Notes: generated by a model from the letters alone, not told the origin. 64,000 nt of DNA from JAKQEM01 sp964391185 (GCA_964391185.1 CAYMIX010000003.1:113444-177443); one strand, 5' to 3'; shown: positions 25,790 through 34,199, numbered from the stretch's first letter. Made by a program: numbers and translations.

Positions 25790-27016
25790 ATGCTTGCAAC
25801 AGATCTTCTCTATACGGCATTCAAAGGAGTGACGACGAATGCGTCGCGATCTCTTTTGACGATGCTCGGCATCATCATCGGCGTGGGTGCGGTTGTGCTC
25901 ATGAGTTCCATTGGCGCAAGTATGCAGGAAGTAATTCTTGGCCAAATCAGCAGTCTTGGTGCCAAAAGCATGGTCATTTTCCCGGGTAAAGAAGAAGGTG
26001 GTGCTGGTCAGGTAATGGCCGGCTTCGATAGTCTCACATTTGAAGACCTTGAAGAACTGAAGAAGTTAGATTCTATTTCGGATGTTGCTCCATTGATTTT
26101 TTTACAAGGAATAACCAGTTTTGGTCGTGAAGAAGCTTCGCCTCAGGTGATGGGGATCACACCAGAGATGTTTAAGAATCAATCCATGGAAGCGGAAATC
26201 GGTCGCTTGATCGATGCAGCAGATAATGAAGGTGCAAAAGCCGTCGCAGTTCTTGGCTCAGACACTCGTGAAAAATTGTTTGGTCAGATCGATCCATTGG
26301 GCAAGCGCATAAAAATTGGAGACCATCATTTTACAGTTGTTGGTGTCGCGAAAGCACTCGGAACGCAATTCTTCCAGAATGCGGATGATCGTATTTACGT
26401 GCCATTTAATCTTGCACGGCAAATAACGGGTCAAAAATATTTGAATCAGATCACGATGAATGCCACTGGGACGTTTGAAATGGCTTTTGCAGATGTGGAA
26501 TTTCTACTCCGTCGTCGTCATGGTCTCGATAAAAATCCTGGTGAAGAACCTGATGATGATTTCATTGTGCATTCATCGGAAGAGGCGAATGACATACTTA
26601 GTGGAGTATCCCTTGGACTCACGATGTTTATCACAACAATCGCAGCCATTTCCCTCCTCGTCGGAGGTATTGGTATTATGAATATCATGTTGGTTTCAGT
26701 GACGGAACGCACGCGCGAGATTGGTTTGCGTAAAGCCATCGGTGCAAAGCGTCGCGATATCCTTTTGCAATTTCTCATGGAGTCCGTTGCACTCACATTC
26801 CTCGGTGGATGCATTGGAGTTTTTGGGGGAATCTTTCTCGCATTCTTGATTTCGCTCCTTGTCGAAAATTTCCTTGCAACATACGCGTTTGTCATTTCCA
26901 CACCTTCGATCGTTGTTGCATTTATCATGGCTGTTGCAACAGGATTGATCTTTGGTATTTCTCCAGCGCGCCGTGCTGCGGGATTACATCCCATTGAAGC
27001 TCTACGCTACGAATAA
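25790..27016 (+). CDS. MacB/FtsX-type ABC permease, first copy
   Basis: A 408-residue permease. One membrane helix at the N-terminus (LLTMLGIIIGVGAVVLMSSI), a large extracellular MacB periplasmic-core domain (about 45-270), then three C-terminal helices including the family signature GGIGIMNIMLVSVTERTREI followed by GLRKAIGAKRRDIL, which contacts the ATPase. A Shine-Dalgarno-like AAAGGA lies ahead of the start, as expected for an internal operon gene. It is paralogous to the next gene. Confidence 0.93.
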   Translation: MLATDLLYTAFKGVTTNASRSLLTMLGIIIGVGAVVLMSSIGASMQEVILGQISSLGAKSMVIFPGKEEGGAGQVMAGFDSLTFEDLEELKKLDSISDVAPLIFLQGITSFGREEASPQVMGITPEMFKNQSMEAEIGRLIDAADNEGAKAVAVLGSDTREKLFGQIDPLGKRIKIGDHHFTVVGVAKALGTQFFQNADDRIYVPFNLARQITGQKYLNQITMNATGTFEMAFADVEFLLRRRHGLDKNPGEEPDDDFIVHSSEEANDILSGVSLGLTMFITTIAAISLLVGGIGIMNIMLVSVTERTREIGLRKAIGAKRRDILLQFLMESVALTFLGGCIGVFGGIFLAFLISLLVENFLATYAFVISTPSIVVAFIMAVATGLIFGISPARRAAGLHPIEALRYE

Positions 27017-28230
27017 TGCTCTTACATGACACTATCAGAACGGCTGTAGCGGGTATTACGGTAAACAAGAGTCGTACATTTCTCACGATGCTCGGTATTA
27101 TTATTGGTGTCGGGTCCGTTGTGCTGATGGTCTCGATGGGGCGCAGCTTCCAGAATTACATTCTCACACAGATCGCTTCTATTGGAACAAACACCTTGGA
27201 TATTATCCCAACTGGATTTGAAAAATTTGGTGCGAACTTAGAAAGTTTGTCTTTTGATGATTACCAAGCGATTAGAGATTTGTCCACGGTCGAAAGTATC
27301 ACTCCGGTCATTATTGTGGGACAACCAATTACCTATGGAAATGAAGAAGTGGCCCCTATGATCGTTGGTGCATATCGTGCCTTTGTCCAAAACTATGGTC
27401 TGAATGTTGGCCAGGGCCGCATGTTGAATCAGAATGATGAAGATGGTGCAAAATCCGTCACTGTCATTGGGCCAAAAACTGCAGAAGATTTATTTGGAAA
27501 CAGTAATGCACTCGGCAAAAAAATTAACATCGGAGGCAATTCCTTCACTGTTGTTGGTGTATTTGCATCCAAAGGATCTGCGTTGCTCCAGCAATTTGAC
27601 AGTATGGCGTTCATTCCTTTTAGCACAGCACGTGCTGTGAGCGGACAACGTCATCTGAGTTTTATTACACTTAAAACGGTTGGCGATCCTGCCATTGCAC
27701 AGGAGGACATCACTTTATTGCTGCGTCAACGGCATGACATCAAGAATCCTCTGAACGATCCTGATAAAGACGATTTTATTGCTCGTAGCGCAGAACAAGT
27801 GACTGCTATTGTTGGCTCGGTAACACTCGGACTGACGATTTTCCTTTCACTCGTTGCAGCTATATCACTCCTCGTAGGGGGTATCGGCATTATGAATATC
27901 ATGCTGGTTTCAGTGACGGAACGCACACGTGAGATTGGTTTGCGTAAAGCAGTCGGAGCTCGTCGTCGAGATATTTTGTTACAATTCCTTTTGGAGGCTG
28001 TTGCCCTCACGTTAACCGGCGGTATCATCGGCATCATTCTTGGATCCAGTTTTGGATGGTTGCTTTCACGTCTCGCAGACAAGTTCCTGGGTAGCTTTAG
28101 TTTTGTGTTATCGATTCCATCAATTCTCCTTGCAGTTGCAATGGCCATTGGAACCGGCTTGATGTTCGGGTTGTACCCGGCAAAGCGTGCTGCAGAACTC
28201 AGTCCGATGGAAGCACTGAGGTTCGAATAA
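27016..28230 (+). CDS. MacB/FtsX-type ABC permease, second copy
   Basis: A 404-residue paralogue of the preceding permease with the same topology and the same C-terminal coupling motif (GLRKAVGARRRDIL). It overlaps its neighbour by one base, so the two probably form a heterodimer with a dimer of the ATPase. The extracellular cores differ more than the membrane parts, which suggests different contacts with substrate or with the membrane-fusion protein. It is the last gene of the operon; a cluster of hairpins follows. Confidence 0.93.
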   Translation: MLLHDTIRTAVAGITVNKSRTFLTMLGIIIGVGSVVLMVSMGRSFQNYILTQIASIGTNTLDIIPTGFEKFGANLESLSFDDYQAIRDLSTVESITPVIIVGQPITYGNEEVAPMIVGAYRAFVQNYGLNVGQGRMLNQNDEDGAKSVTVIGPKTAEDLFGNSNALGKKINIGGNSFTVVGVFASKGSALLQQFDSMAFIPFSTARAVSGQRHLSFITLKTVGDPAIAQEDITLLLRQRHDIKNPLNDPDKDDFIARSAEQVTAIVGSVTLGLTIFLSLVAAISLLVGGIGIMNIMLVSVTERTREIGLRKAVGARRRDILLQFLLEAVALTLTGGIIGIILGSSFGWLLSRLADKFLGSFSFVLSIPSILLAVAMAIGTGLMFGLYPAKRAAELSPMEALRFE

Positions 28231-28281
28231 CTCGATGGCCTGCCGCCCGTAGCAGAGATAGTTTTGTTTATGTTATTTATG

Positions 28282-28341
28282 GCCCACCTTCGCTGAAGCT
28301 ACGGTGGGCGACCTCTGCGGAGGTCGGAAGCTTTACGCTTC
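28282..28341. repeat. Cluster of three adjacent hairpins
   Basis: GCCCACC/GGTGGGC (28282-28288 with 28303-28309), GACCTC/GAGGTC (28310-28315 with 28320-28325) and GAAGC/GCTTC (28327-28331 with 28337-28341) lie almost end to end after the efflux operon. None is followed by a T-run. This looks like a REP-type intergenic element or a 3'-end stabiliser. Confidence 0.55.
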
Positions 28342-28373
28342 GAATAATCAGATGATGTGCTATGATCACCTGG

Positions 28374-29036
28374 ATGAAGCGTCTAAGTGTCATTGGCTGT
28401 GTTTGTCTTGTTCTTGTAGCATGTTCTGTAGGTAGTGGCGATGCATCGGATAACGAACGGACGTATCCATACTTCACGACACTTCCATCTGCAATCGTGT
28501 TGGAAACGTCGTATAAAAAGTGGAGACATACTCTTTCTCCGATAGAGAAATACCATTTCGATATCATCATTCCAAAAGACTGGGAGGTGCTTGACTTCAC
28601 CGCCGACAGAGAACCAGACCCTAGCGAGTTTCTTGAGCTTGGTGTGTTTCGACAGCAAGGTGCTTGGATGAATGATGATAAAGCGACACTTAATGCTGAG
28701 ATCTCCGTATCGATAGTGAATGTCATAGGGGATAAGCGTTCCGCAGCAGATTGGCTCGAAGATACGGTCGTTAAAAATGCTCCGTCATATCAAATCCTTG
28801 AAAAGAGAAGTAGAGAAACATCAGAAGGTGACGCGGCTGACCTTCTTATTAGTTACAAAGCGAAAGATGAAACGGTCATGAATCGCATCGCGGCATTTCG
28901 TCGCGGAGATATGGTGTATGTCGTGAGTGGTAATGATTCACCCAATGGTTACCGTGATAATGCAGAAGTTTTCTATACAGCCATTGCGACCTTTACGCTC
29001 ATTGCAGACCCGGAGGCGAATCCGTTTAGAGAGTAG
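28374..29036 (+). CDS. Putative lipoprotein of unknown function
   Basis: A 220-residue protein with a lipoprotein signal peptide: MKRLSVIGCVCLVLVACSVGSG, where LVAC is the lipobox and the cysteine would be lipidated after cleavage. The mature part is a soluble extracellular domain of mixed strands (FDIIIPKDWEVLDF, AEISVSIVNVIG), reminiscent of PsbP/Mog1-like or DUF1795 folds, though I cannot confirm this. The ATG at 28374 is favoured over one 4 codons upstream because a TATGAT box lies 7 bases before it. Nothing nearby indicates its role. Confidence 0.65.
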   Translation: MKRLSVIGCVCLVLVACSVGSGDASDNERTYPYFTTLPSAIVLETSYKKWRHTLSPIEKYHFDIIIPKDWEVLDFTADREPDPSEFLELGVFRQQGAWMNDDKATLNAEISVSIVNVIGDKRSAADWLEDTVVKNAPSYQILEKRSRETSEGDAADLLISYKAKDETVMNRIAAFRRGDMVYVVSGNDSPNGYRDNAEVFYTAIATFTLIADPEANPFRE

Positions 29037-29046
29037 CTTTAATGAA

Positions 29047-29799
29047 CTACGTTGTTTGTGAGTGAGCTTTAACCATTCGAATGTCAGCTTCGCGGACCAT
29101 TCTCTCGATCGCATAGCGAACAAATACTCGGTCCATCAAGTTCACATGGTGACGTTCTTTGCGTTCTTCCAAACTGATTTCGTTAAAGTAGTCGATAGCG
29201 TCTACGGGATGCTGTTGCATGAGATTATGAACGATCGGATAGAGAAAAGCTCCTTTCCATAAAATTTCTGAGGTTCCTCTAGCGTGAAGGGCTACCTGAT
29301 CGCGGCACGTAGGTCCGTTCATATGCGTTAACTTTTCCGCAATAAACGGATCACGTAAAAGTGTATCTGGAGCAAGATCATCACTCATGAAATACTGTTG
29401 CCGTTTCTTCATGTGTTTTAAGATTTCGCGAGTAGGGCTTATGTGTCGAAGATGTCCATGAAAGTGCTGTCGGAAAAAGTCCCGTGTTCCAAGTAATCGA
29501 GTCTGAACAATATCCTCAGGACAGCAGTTTTTAGCTTCTGAATATCGTGGCAATGCTCTAAGCAATTGATCTGTTTGAATACGTACCGAAGAAAGATGAT
29601 TGTTCACATATCCCATGAACGTATTTTCATCCTGCTGAGGATACACAGGTGGGTTGAAGTTGTAATCGAGGATTATATCATCTTGAAATTCGTTCATGAT
29701 CCAAAAGTTACCAAGCAAAAGTGAACGTGGATCTTGGCTCAATAGAGCCAAAAGGTCAACGGTTATTTTAATGTTTTCCGCTATAAGTAAATAGCTCAA
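29047..29799 (-). CDS. Hypothetical protein, 250 aa
   Basis: I do not recognise this family. The protein is soluble with no signal peptide; it is rich in His, Arg and Met in its second half (FRQHFHGHLRHISPTREILKHM, about 110-131). The apparent start is TTG at 29799; a later Met at residue 35 (MNEFQDD) is an alternative. It converges with the lipoprotein gene, 10 bases between stops. It resembles the other lone unknown genes of this window in being single, soluble and monocistronic. Confidence 0.55.
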   Translation of the reverse strand: MSYLLIAENIKITVDLLALLSQDPRSLLLGNFWIMNEFQDDIILDYNFNPPVYPQQDENTFMGYVNNHLSSVRIQTDQLLRALPRYSEAKNCCPEDIVQTRLLGTRDFFRQHFHGHLRHISPTREILKHMKKRQQYFMSDDLAPDTLLRDPFIAEKLTHMNGPTCRDQVALHARGTSEILWKGAFLYPIVHNLMQQHPVDAIDYFNEISLEERKERHHVNLMDRVFVRYAIERMVREADIRMVKAHSQTT

Positions 29800-29879
29800 A
29801 ATAGACGCTAAATCATGTTTTGATTATGTACACAGAAGTCTAACTGCCTCTATAACGGTCCAAATTGCGTATTCTTGTC

Positions 29880-29908
29880 TGGCCAACAATAAAAATGGTC
29901 GTTATAAT
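29880..29908 (+). promoter_or_regulatory. Possible promoter for tRNA-Tyr
   Basis: TGGCCA (29880-29885), 17-base spacer, TATAAT (29903-29908). The predicted transcript would have a G/C-rich leader of about 105 bases before the tRNA. The 220 bases between 29799 and the tRNA contain no gene I can support. Confidence 0.4.
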
Positions 29909-30019
29909 CCTGCGCACGTGGGTCGGCCCCCTTCGTCCGTCGCTCTTGGAGCGCCGAGACTACGGCGGGACGGGTACGCACCAGAGTGACCTGTGTTACC
30001 CTTTACCTGCGTTATAAGT

Positions 30020-30104
30020 GGGTCGGTCGGATAGCGGCAATTCCGCCGCGCTGTAGACGCGGTGCCTTACGGCTCCGGGGGTTCGAGTCCCTCCCGGCCC
30101 ACCA
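30020..30104 (+). tRNA. tRNA-Tyr (anticodon GTA)
   Basis: The acceptor stem GGGTCGG (30020-30026) pairs with CCGGCCC (30094-30100, one G-T pair). The anticodon arm is CCGCG-CTGTAGA-CGCGG, with GTA at the centre. The variable arm is long (GCC-TTAC-GGC), as in bacterial tRNA-Tyr. The T arm GGGGG-TTCGAGT-CCCTC is followed by the acceptor 3' strand, discriminator A and an encoded CCA (30102-30104). Confidence 0.95.
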
Positions 30105-30160
30105 TACATTACATTCCTTTACCCATCCCACTCAGCGAGACACGCAAAGGCGAATGTTTC

Positions 30161-30994
30161 ATTTATGCCCAATCTTCTTTGTGGGGTTTGTTTCCCGTCG
30201 TAACAAAGCTTATTTATGCAGAATTAAGCCCACTGTACACGGTTACTATGTGCACATTGCTCGGAGCATTATTCTTCGCAGTCGTTCTTACCTACAGAAA
30301 AAAATGGGCTGACATTATGAGAAAAGAAGCTTGGGGCGATGTGCTGCTTGCAACGGTGCTGATAGCGATTGTGTACTACGGGCTTTCGTTTGCTGCTGCT
30401 CAATATACGTCTGCGGGAAATCTGTCGATCGTCGCACTTATGGAAGTTTGCTTTTCGTTCTTGATTCTCGGTTTCATTCTGCGAAAAGAAAAGTTTGTAC
30501 CACTCCATTTGGTTGGAGCGATAGCAATGATTATCGGGGTGTTGGTGGTACTTTCTCCTGATATTACTTCATGGAATAAGGGTGACTTTATGATGCTTAT
30601 TGCAACCATGTTTCCACCAATTGGGAATATGGGAGCCAAGCGAGCACGATCCATCATAAGTTCCGAAGCAGTCATGTTTTTACGGAGCATGGCGAGTGGT
30701 TTATTTTTCGCCATTGTCATTCCATTCTATGAGCCGTTGCCATCACTGCAGTCGTTACTATCTATTGTGTGGCCATTACTTATCAATGGAATAGTGCTTA
30801 TTGGATTTTCAAAATTGCTGTGGATGGAGGGTCTACATCGAGTCCCGATCCCAAAGGCAATTACCCTTGCAAGCCTGACGCCAGTATTCACACTGATATA
30901 CGCGTATTTCTTTTTGCATGAACCAGTGCACATAGCACAACTCGTCGGTTTGGTTCCCATGGTTGTTGGTGTACATCTTCTCACAAAGGAATAA
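30161..30994 (+). CDS. EamA/DMT family transporter, first copy (start uncertain)
   Basis: A drug/metabolite-type carrier with about ten membrane helices in two EamA repeats (first from SSLWGLFPVVTKLIYAELSP, second from NKGDFMMLIATMFPPIGNMG). The frame is open from the tRNA-Tyr gene, but no ATG or GTG lies between the tRNA 3' end and the first helix. The best choices are ATT at 30161, with AAAGG about 10 bases upstream, or TTG at 30179. It may be read from a transcript that includes the tRNA. Substrate is not predictable; relatives export amino acids or other metabolites. Confidence 0.8.
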   Translation: MYAQSSLWGLFPVVTKLIYAELSPLYTVTMCTLLGALFFAVVLTYRKKWADIMRKEAWGDVLLATVLIAIVYYGLSFAAAQYTSAGNLSIVALMEVCFSFLILGFILRKEKFVPLHLVGAIAMIIGVLVVLSPDITSWNKGDFMMLIATMFPPIGNMGAKRARSIISSEAVMFLRSMASGLFFAIVIPFYEPLPSLQSLLSIVWPLLINGIVLIGFSKLLWMEGLHRVPIPKAITLASLTPVFTLIYAYFFLHEPVHIAQLVGLVPMVVGVHLLTKE

Positions 30995-31131
30995 GTACAC
31001 CTTTCGTACACCCTGTGATGTAATAGTATTTGCATTGATGATGACGATATTTATTTCTCGTCTCTGTTAAAACAAAAAGATATAGCATGGCAATGATGCA
31101 TAACTTTGTTCATCAGGCCATTGAATATGTG

Positions 31132-31147
31132 GTGTACGAGTGTACAC
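31132..31147. repeat. Inverted repeat GTGTAC-GAGT-GTACAC
   Basis: Perfect 6-bp arms with a 4-base centre, ending 7 bases before the ATG of the small gene at 31155. It could be an operator. The 160 bases between the EamA transporter and that gene show nothing else. Confidence 0.35.
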
Positions 31148-31154
31148 TGCAGTC

Positions 31155-31406
31155 ATGCCTATCACTTCCACCAACACATTCTCTCTCGCAACTATCCAGC
31201 ACGTCGATATCGACTGCTCGCATCTTCATGCTGATCGTTCGGTGAATGAAGAGCTTGCACCATTGATCGGTTGGGTGCAGACCGTTCCCCAGCGTTCCAC
31301 TGTTCACGTGACGCTTCGCTTTGCGACAAGCAATGCGACAGGGAGAAAATTGAAGAGCATGTTCCAGTCACTTGGTTGCACGGTGATGATGAAGACAGCG
31401 TCTTGA
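31155..31406 (+). CDS. Small hypothetical protein, 83 aa
   Basis: A short open frame from ATG 31155 to TGA, with no family I can name. The protein is soluble and mixed alpha/beta in appearance (VQTVPQRSTVHVTLRFATSN). Codon use in this frame resembles neighbouring genes, which favours it over overlapping frames. There is no Shine-Dalgarno sequence, but an inverted repeat lies just upstream. The 180 bases after it hold only a possible 22-codon membrane peptide (31481-31549), which I do not call. Confidence 0.4.
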   Translation: MPITSTNTFSLATIQHVDIDCSHLHADRSVNEELAPLIGWVQTVPQRSTVHVTLRFATSNATGRKLKSMFQSLGCTVMMKTAS

Positions 31407-31589
31407 AATTTTGCAACTACGATGTGTAAGACATTTAAGGAGTGATCGTCTTCACCTGTGTACTTCCCCCCCATATTGTTATGGCTACACGTTCCTTCCT
31501 GACATTTGTGGCTGGTGTAAGCTTCGCACTTACGATCGTTGTGTTGTAACCAAAAAACCTCTGTGTTATAAGCACGTGAATATCAATAG

Positions 31590-32444
31590 TTATGTGTAGC
31601 GCATTGCTCGCTTCATCACTATCCACAATGAGACAATGCCGATGCATGTAAGTACCCATGCGCCTGTTCCTGTTGATGGTTGAGACATTGGTGTGTGCTG
31701 TGTCACACTTCCAACATTAGAGTTACCACGTGGGACAGTAGGTGTTGTGCCATTGGCATTACCGACGGTGTATGGATTTTGTGGGATGCCACCGACCTGT
31801 TCTGGTATTTGCTGAATAGGTGCTGCAGACGAGGATTGCTGAGCCATGGAGGAAATTGCGGCCGGGATAGCAGCAGCTGAAGAGCTCTGAGTAATTGCAG
31901 CGACAGAAGATGATGCTACTGTTACATGTGTTGTTGCACTAGAAGAAGCTTCTTGTGCCTGCACAACAATTTCTCCCGTGACCACAGTGGATGTTCTGGA
32001 AACATATTCGTATGTGCCAAGAGGGGAATTTGCGGGAAGTGTAAATGTGTATGTATCGTTTGGGAAAATTGCAGTGCTTTCAAATGGCAGCGCACGATCA
32101 TCACGCATTGTTTCCGATGTGAGAATGTGCGGAATATCACTTTCATTTTTCCAAGTAATTTTCTGTCCTGGTGTTGCTGTAAAAGATGGTGGAATAATAG
32201 CGTTCTGTGTGATGCGAATATGGATCGCTGGAGGTGTTTGTGTCTGCCCCCACAAGAAATCAGTTCCGTTGAAAACGACTACGCCGACAACAACAAAAAG
32301 AGTCATGCCAATAAATGCGGCTGGCGAACGGTGCGCGCGCGGAATGTGTGGGCCAGGTTTAGGTTCATGAATGCGAACGGAGACAGGCTGCTCGTCTTCA
32401 TCTTCATCGTCTGTATTTTGCCAATGAGGATGAAGAGTACTCAT
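31590..32444 (-). CDS. Cupredoxin-fold surface protein with two membrane segments
   Basis: A 284-residue protein. An acidic cytoplasmic start (DDEDEDE) is followed by a membrane helix (about 43-58), a cupredoxin-like domain (about 73-165) with FTATPGQKITWKNES, DIPHILTSE and PLGTYEYVS, a Ser/Ala-rich linker (about 166-210), and a tail at 251-284: QPSTGTG, a hydrophobic helix, then KRAMR. The tail resembles a sortase sorting signal. Of the four copper ligands usual in plastocyanin-like domains only His106 is evident; the Cys-His-Met loop is replaced by VSRTSTVVTG, so copper binding is doubtful. It is the last of three genes with the cohesin and dockerin genes (13-base gap). Confidence 0.8.
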   Translation of the reverse strand: MSTLHPHWQNTDDEDEDEQPVSVRIHEPKPGPHIPRAHRSPAAFIGMTLFVVVGVVVFNGTDFLWGQTQTPPAIHIRITQNAIIPPSFTATPGQKITWKNESDIPHILTSETMRDDRALPFESTAIFPNDTYTFTLPANSPLGTYEYVSRTSTVVTGEIVVQAQEASSSATTHVTVASSSVAAITQSSSAAAIPAAISSMAQQSSSAAPIQQIPEQVGGIPQNPYTVGNANGTTPTVPRGNSNVGSVTQHTPMSQPSTGTGAWVLTCIGIVSLWIVMKRAMRYT

Positions 32445-32457
32445 ATTTTATGTGTGT

Positions 32458-33732
32458 TTAGGCACTTTGCACACGCCACTGTCGGCGGAATGCGACGAAC
32501 GTACCTGCAACTGCAGAGCCGATAAGCAAGAAGAGCAAGACAGAAGATGTTCCTGTTTCACCCGCGACGGACCCGTTCGTTCCTGGTGTTTGTGTCGGAC
32601 GTGTGTTTCCTGTTAGTGGGGAGGTAGACGTGCGAGCATTACCAACGCTGATTCCTACTTCGTTACTAAATTCCGTTTCCTGTCCCGCACTGTTTACCGC
32701 GCGAACGGCGAAGTAATACGTCGTTCCAACAGGTAGAGCACGGATGGTAATACTTGTAGCTTCTTTTTCGACGGCACGGCGCTGAATGTAGCGACCGCTC
32801 GTTGTTCCATAGTAGATGTAGTACCCATTGAGTTCAGAAGAAGGTAGTGCATCCCACGCGAGGAAAACAGAGCTTCCTTCTGTTGTCACACGGACTCCTT
32901 GCACCTGGAGCATCGTAAACACCGTGCTTGTTGTAGCAGCTGTATGGTCAGCATCTGTTTCTGTGCTTGTTTGAGTAGCTGTCGTAGAAGAAGTCGCTCC
33001 AGCTACTGTCATCGTTGCATCGACGGAAGATGTTGCAGATGATTGAGATTTATTATCAACTGGCGCATCAAAACGTACAAAAAGGTAGCCAAGCGATGGT
33101 GTAAGAATATTTACTTCTTCCGCTGTTTCTTCTTCGAAGACTCCAGTCTTACTGCCGGTTGTTCCTGTGGCATCGTAGAAAATAATGGGAGATCCATCGG
33201 GAACTGTCCTGAGTACGCGCAGACGAACATGGGCAAGTGGAATTTTCTCTTCATCGATAGGTTTGTTCGAAGTTCCGCTAAGTTTTATGTAACCGTCTGC
33301 CGCAACGAATTCATTTTCTCCTGGGGTTGGAATAGAGAAATCCTTGGCGATAGCAAGATCAACCCCTTCAAAAATAGTCGTGTCATACGCAAGCCACGCG
33401 CGGAATCTTTTGATTGGGCGCTTGGCTGGATTTTCTAGCACAAGATCGAAATCGAGAATATCACCAACGTTCAATAATTTCGTTTGCACGCTTTCCGGGT
33501 CACGAACCTCATAAGAATGACATGTGCCTTCTGTAAGTTTTGTCAGCTGTTCCAAATCTGGCAATGGTCCGCCGAATCGATTTTCCAACTCTGCATCATT
33601 GCAGTGCGGACGAAGAAGCAGTCGTGTATTTCCAACAGCCGATGCCGAGAGTGGCAAAATCGTAGCGCACATCGAGGTGATTACACTGAGTGCAATCATG
33701 CAGTGCCGCATCTGCTGGGAGCGAACGAACAT
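32458..33732 (-). CDS. Cohesin-FN3 surface protein with a C-terminal sorting-like tail
   Basis: A 424-residue secreted protein. After a signal peptide (about 1-32) comes a cohesin-like beta domain (about 83-220: VGDILDFDLVLENP, FRAWLAYDTTIFEGV, GYIKLSGTSNKP, LAHVRLRVLR), matching the order of cohesin landmarks. Then follow a Ser/Thr/Ala linker (about 227-272), a fibronectin type III domain (about 277-364: FLAWDALPSSELNGYYIYYG, TTYYFAVRAVNSAGQE) and a tail AGETGTSS, hydrophobic helix, FRRQWR. Cohesins bind dockerins with high affinity, and the gene just upstream encodes a dockerin. The protein would display the cohesin outside the cell, held by the C-terminal helix or by a sortase. Confidence 0.82.
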   Translation of the reverse strand: MFVRSQQMRHCMIALSVITSMCATILPLSASAVGNTRLLLRPHCNDAELENRFGGPLPDLEQLTKLTEGTCHSYEVRDPESVQTKLLNVGDILDFDLVLENPAKRPIKRFRAWLAYDTTIFEGVDLAIAKDFSIPTPGENEFVAADGYIKLSGTSNKPIDEEKIPLAHVRLRVLRTVPDGSPIIFYDATGTTGSKTGVFEEETAEEVNILTPSLGYLFVRFDAPVDNKSQSSATSSVDATMTVAGATSSTTATQTSTETDADHTAATTSTVFTMLQVQGVRVTTEGSSVFLAWDALPSSELNGYYIYYGTTSGRYIQRRAVEKEATSITIRALPVGTTYYFAVRAVNSAGQETEFSNEVGISVGNARTSTSPLTGNTRPTQTPGTNGSVAGETGTSSVLLFLLIGSAVAGTFVAFRRQWRVQSA

Positions 33733-33752
33733 GGGTTTAGGATGTGTGTGAA

Positions 33753-34088
33753 TTAGAGGGAAGCGATGTCGTGCAACAAGCGCACAGCATCATCGACCGA
33801 CAACTGACCGTCGCCATTCGGATCAGCCAAGAGCTGTTCAGCAGTTGCCTCTTTGTAGCCCTGAGCGATCTCGAGAATCTCGATCGCATCATGTACCGTC
33901 ACGCGCCCATCTTCATTCATGTCTCCGGTGATATGCATACCGCCAGCTTCTGTCGGTGCAATCGTTTCGACATCACCCGCAGTTTTGATGCCGAGAGAGA
34001 AGGAAGAAAGAACACAGAGGATACCGAGCACAATGATGTGCGGCTGCACTGAGCGCTTGGTTTTCCGTGATGTATGTTTGGATGACAT
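33753..34088 (-). CDS. Dockerin protein with N-terminal membrane anchor or signal
   Basis: A 111-residue protein. A basic start and hydrophobic helix (about 17-34) form a signal peptide or anchor. The rest is essentially one type I-like dockerin: two calcium-binding loops, DMNEDGRVTVHD (56-67) and DPNGDGQLSVDD (89-100), each followed by a helix (AIEILEIAQGY, AVRLLHDIASL). The spacing and the D-x-N-x-D-G-x-V/L pattern fit dockerin better than an ordinary EF-hand. There is no attached enzyme, so this is a dockerin-only protein. It has a near-consensus promoter 8 bases before its ATG and is the first gene of the operon, 20 bases ahead of the cohesin gene. Confidence 0.85.
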   Translation of the reverse strand: MSSKHTSRKTKRSVQPHIIVLGILCVLSSFSLGIKTAGDVETIAPTEAGGMHITGDMNEDGRVTVHDAIEILEIAQGYKEATAEQLLADPNGDGQLSVDDAVRLLHDIASL

Positions 34089-34096
34089 TTCCTTCC

Positions 34097-34125
34097 ATTA
34101 TAGTCTAAAATCGCGTTTTTCTCAA
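34097..34125 (-). promoter_or_regulatory. Promoter of the dockerin-cohesin-cupredoxin operon
   Basis: On the minus strand: TTGAGA (34125-34120), 17-base spacer, TATAAT (34102-34097), then 8 bases to the ATG at 34088. It is one of the two best promoters by consensus in the window and predicts a leaderless mRNA. Confidence 0.75.
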
Positions 34126-34199
34126 TCGGGCTCTCATTGACCAATAGTGAAGATAGTATGTTTTAGTATATATAATTTTCACTCACAAAAGCAGTCAAA

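Noticed and set aside
31481..31549. A 22-codon frame encoding a hydrophobic peptide (MATRSFLTFVAGVSFALTIVVL in outline) after the small gene at 31155
   Set aside because: It is short, has no ribosome site and no clear promoter, and the length is within chance expectation.
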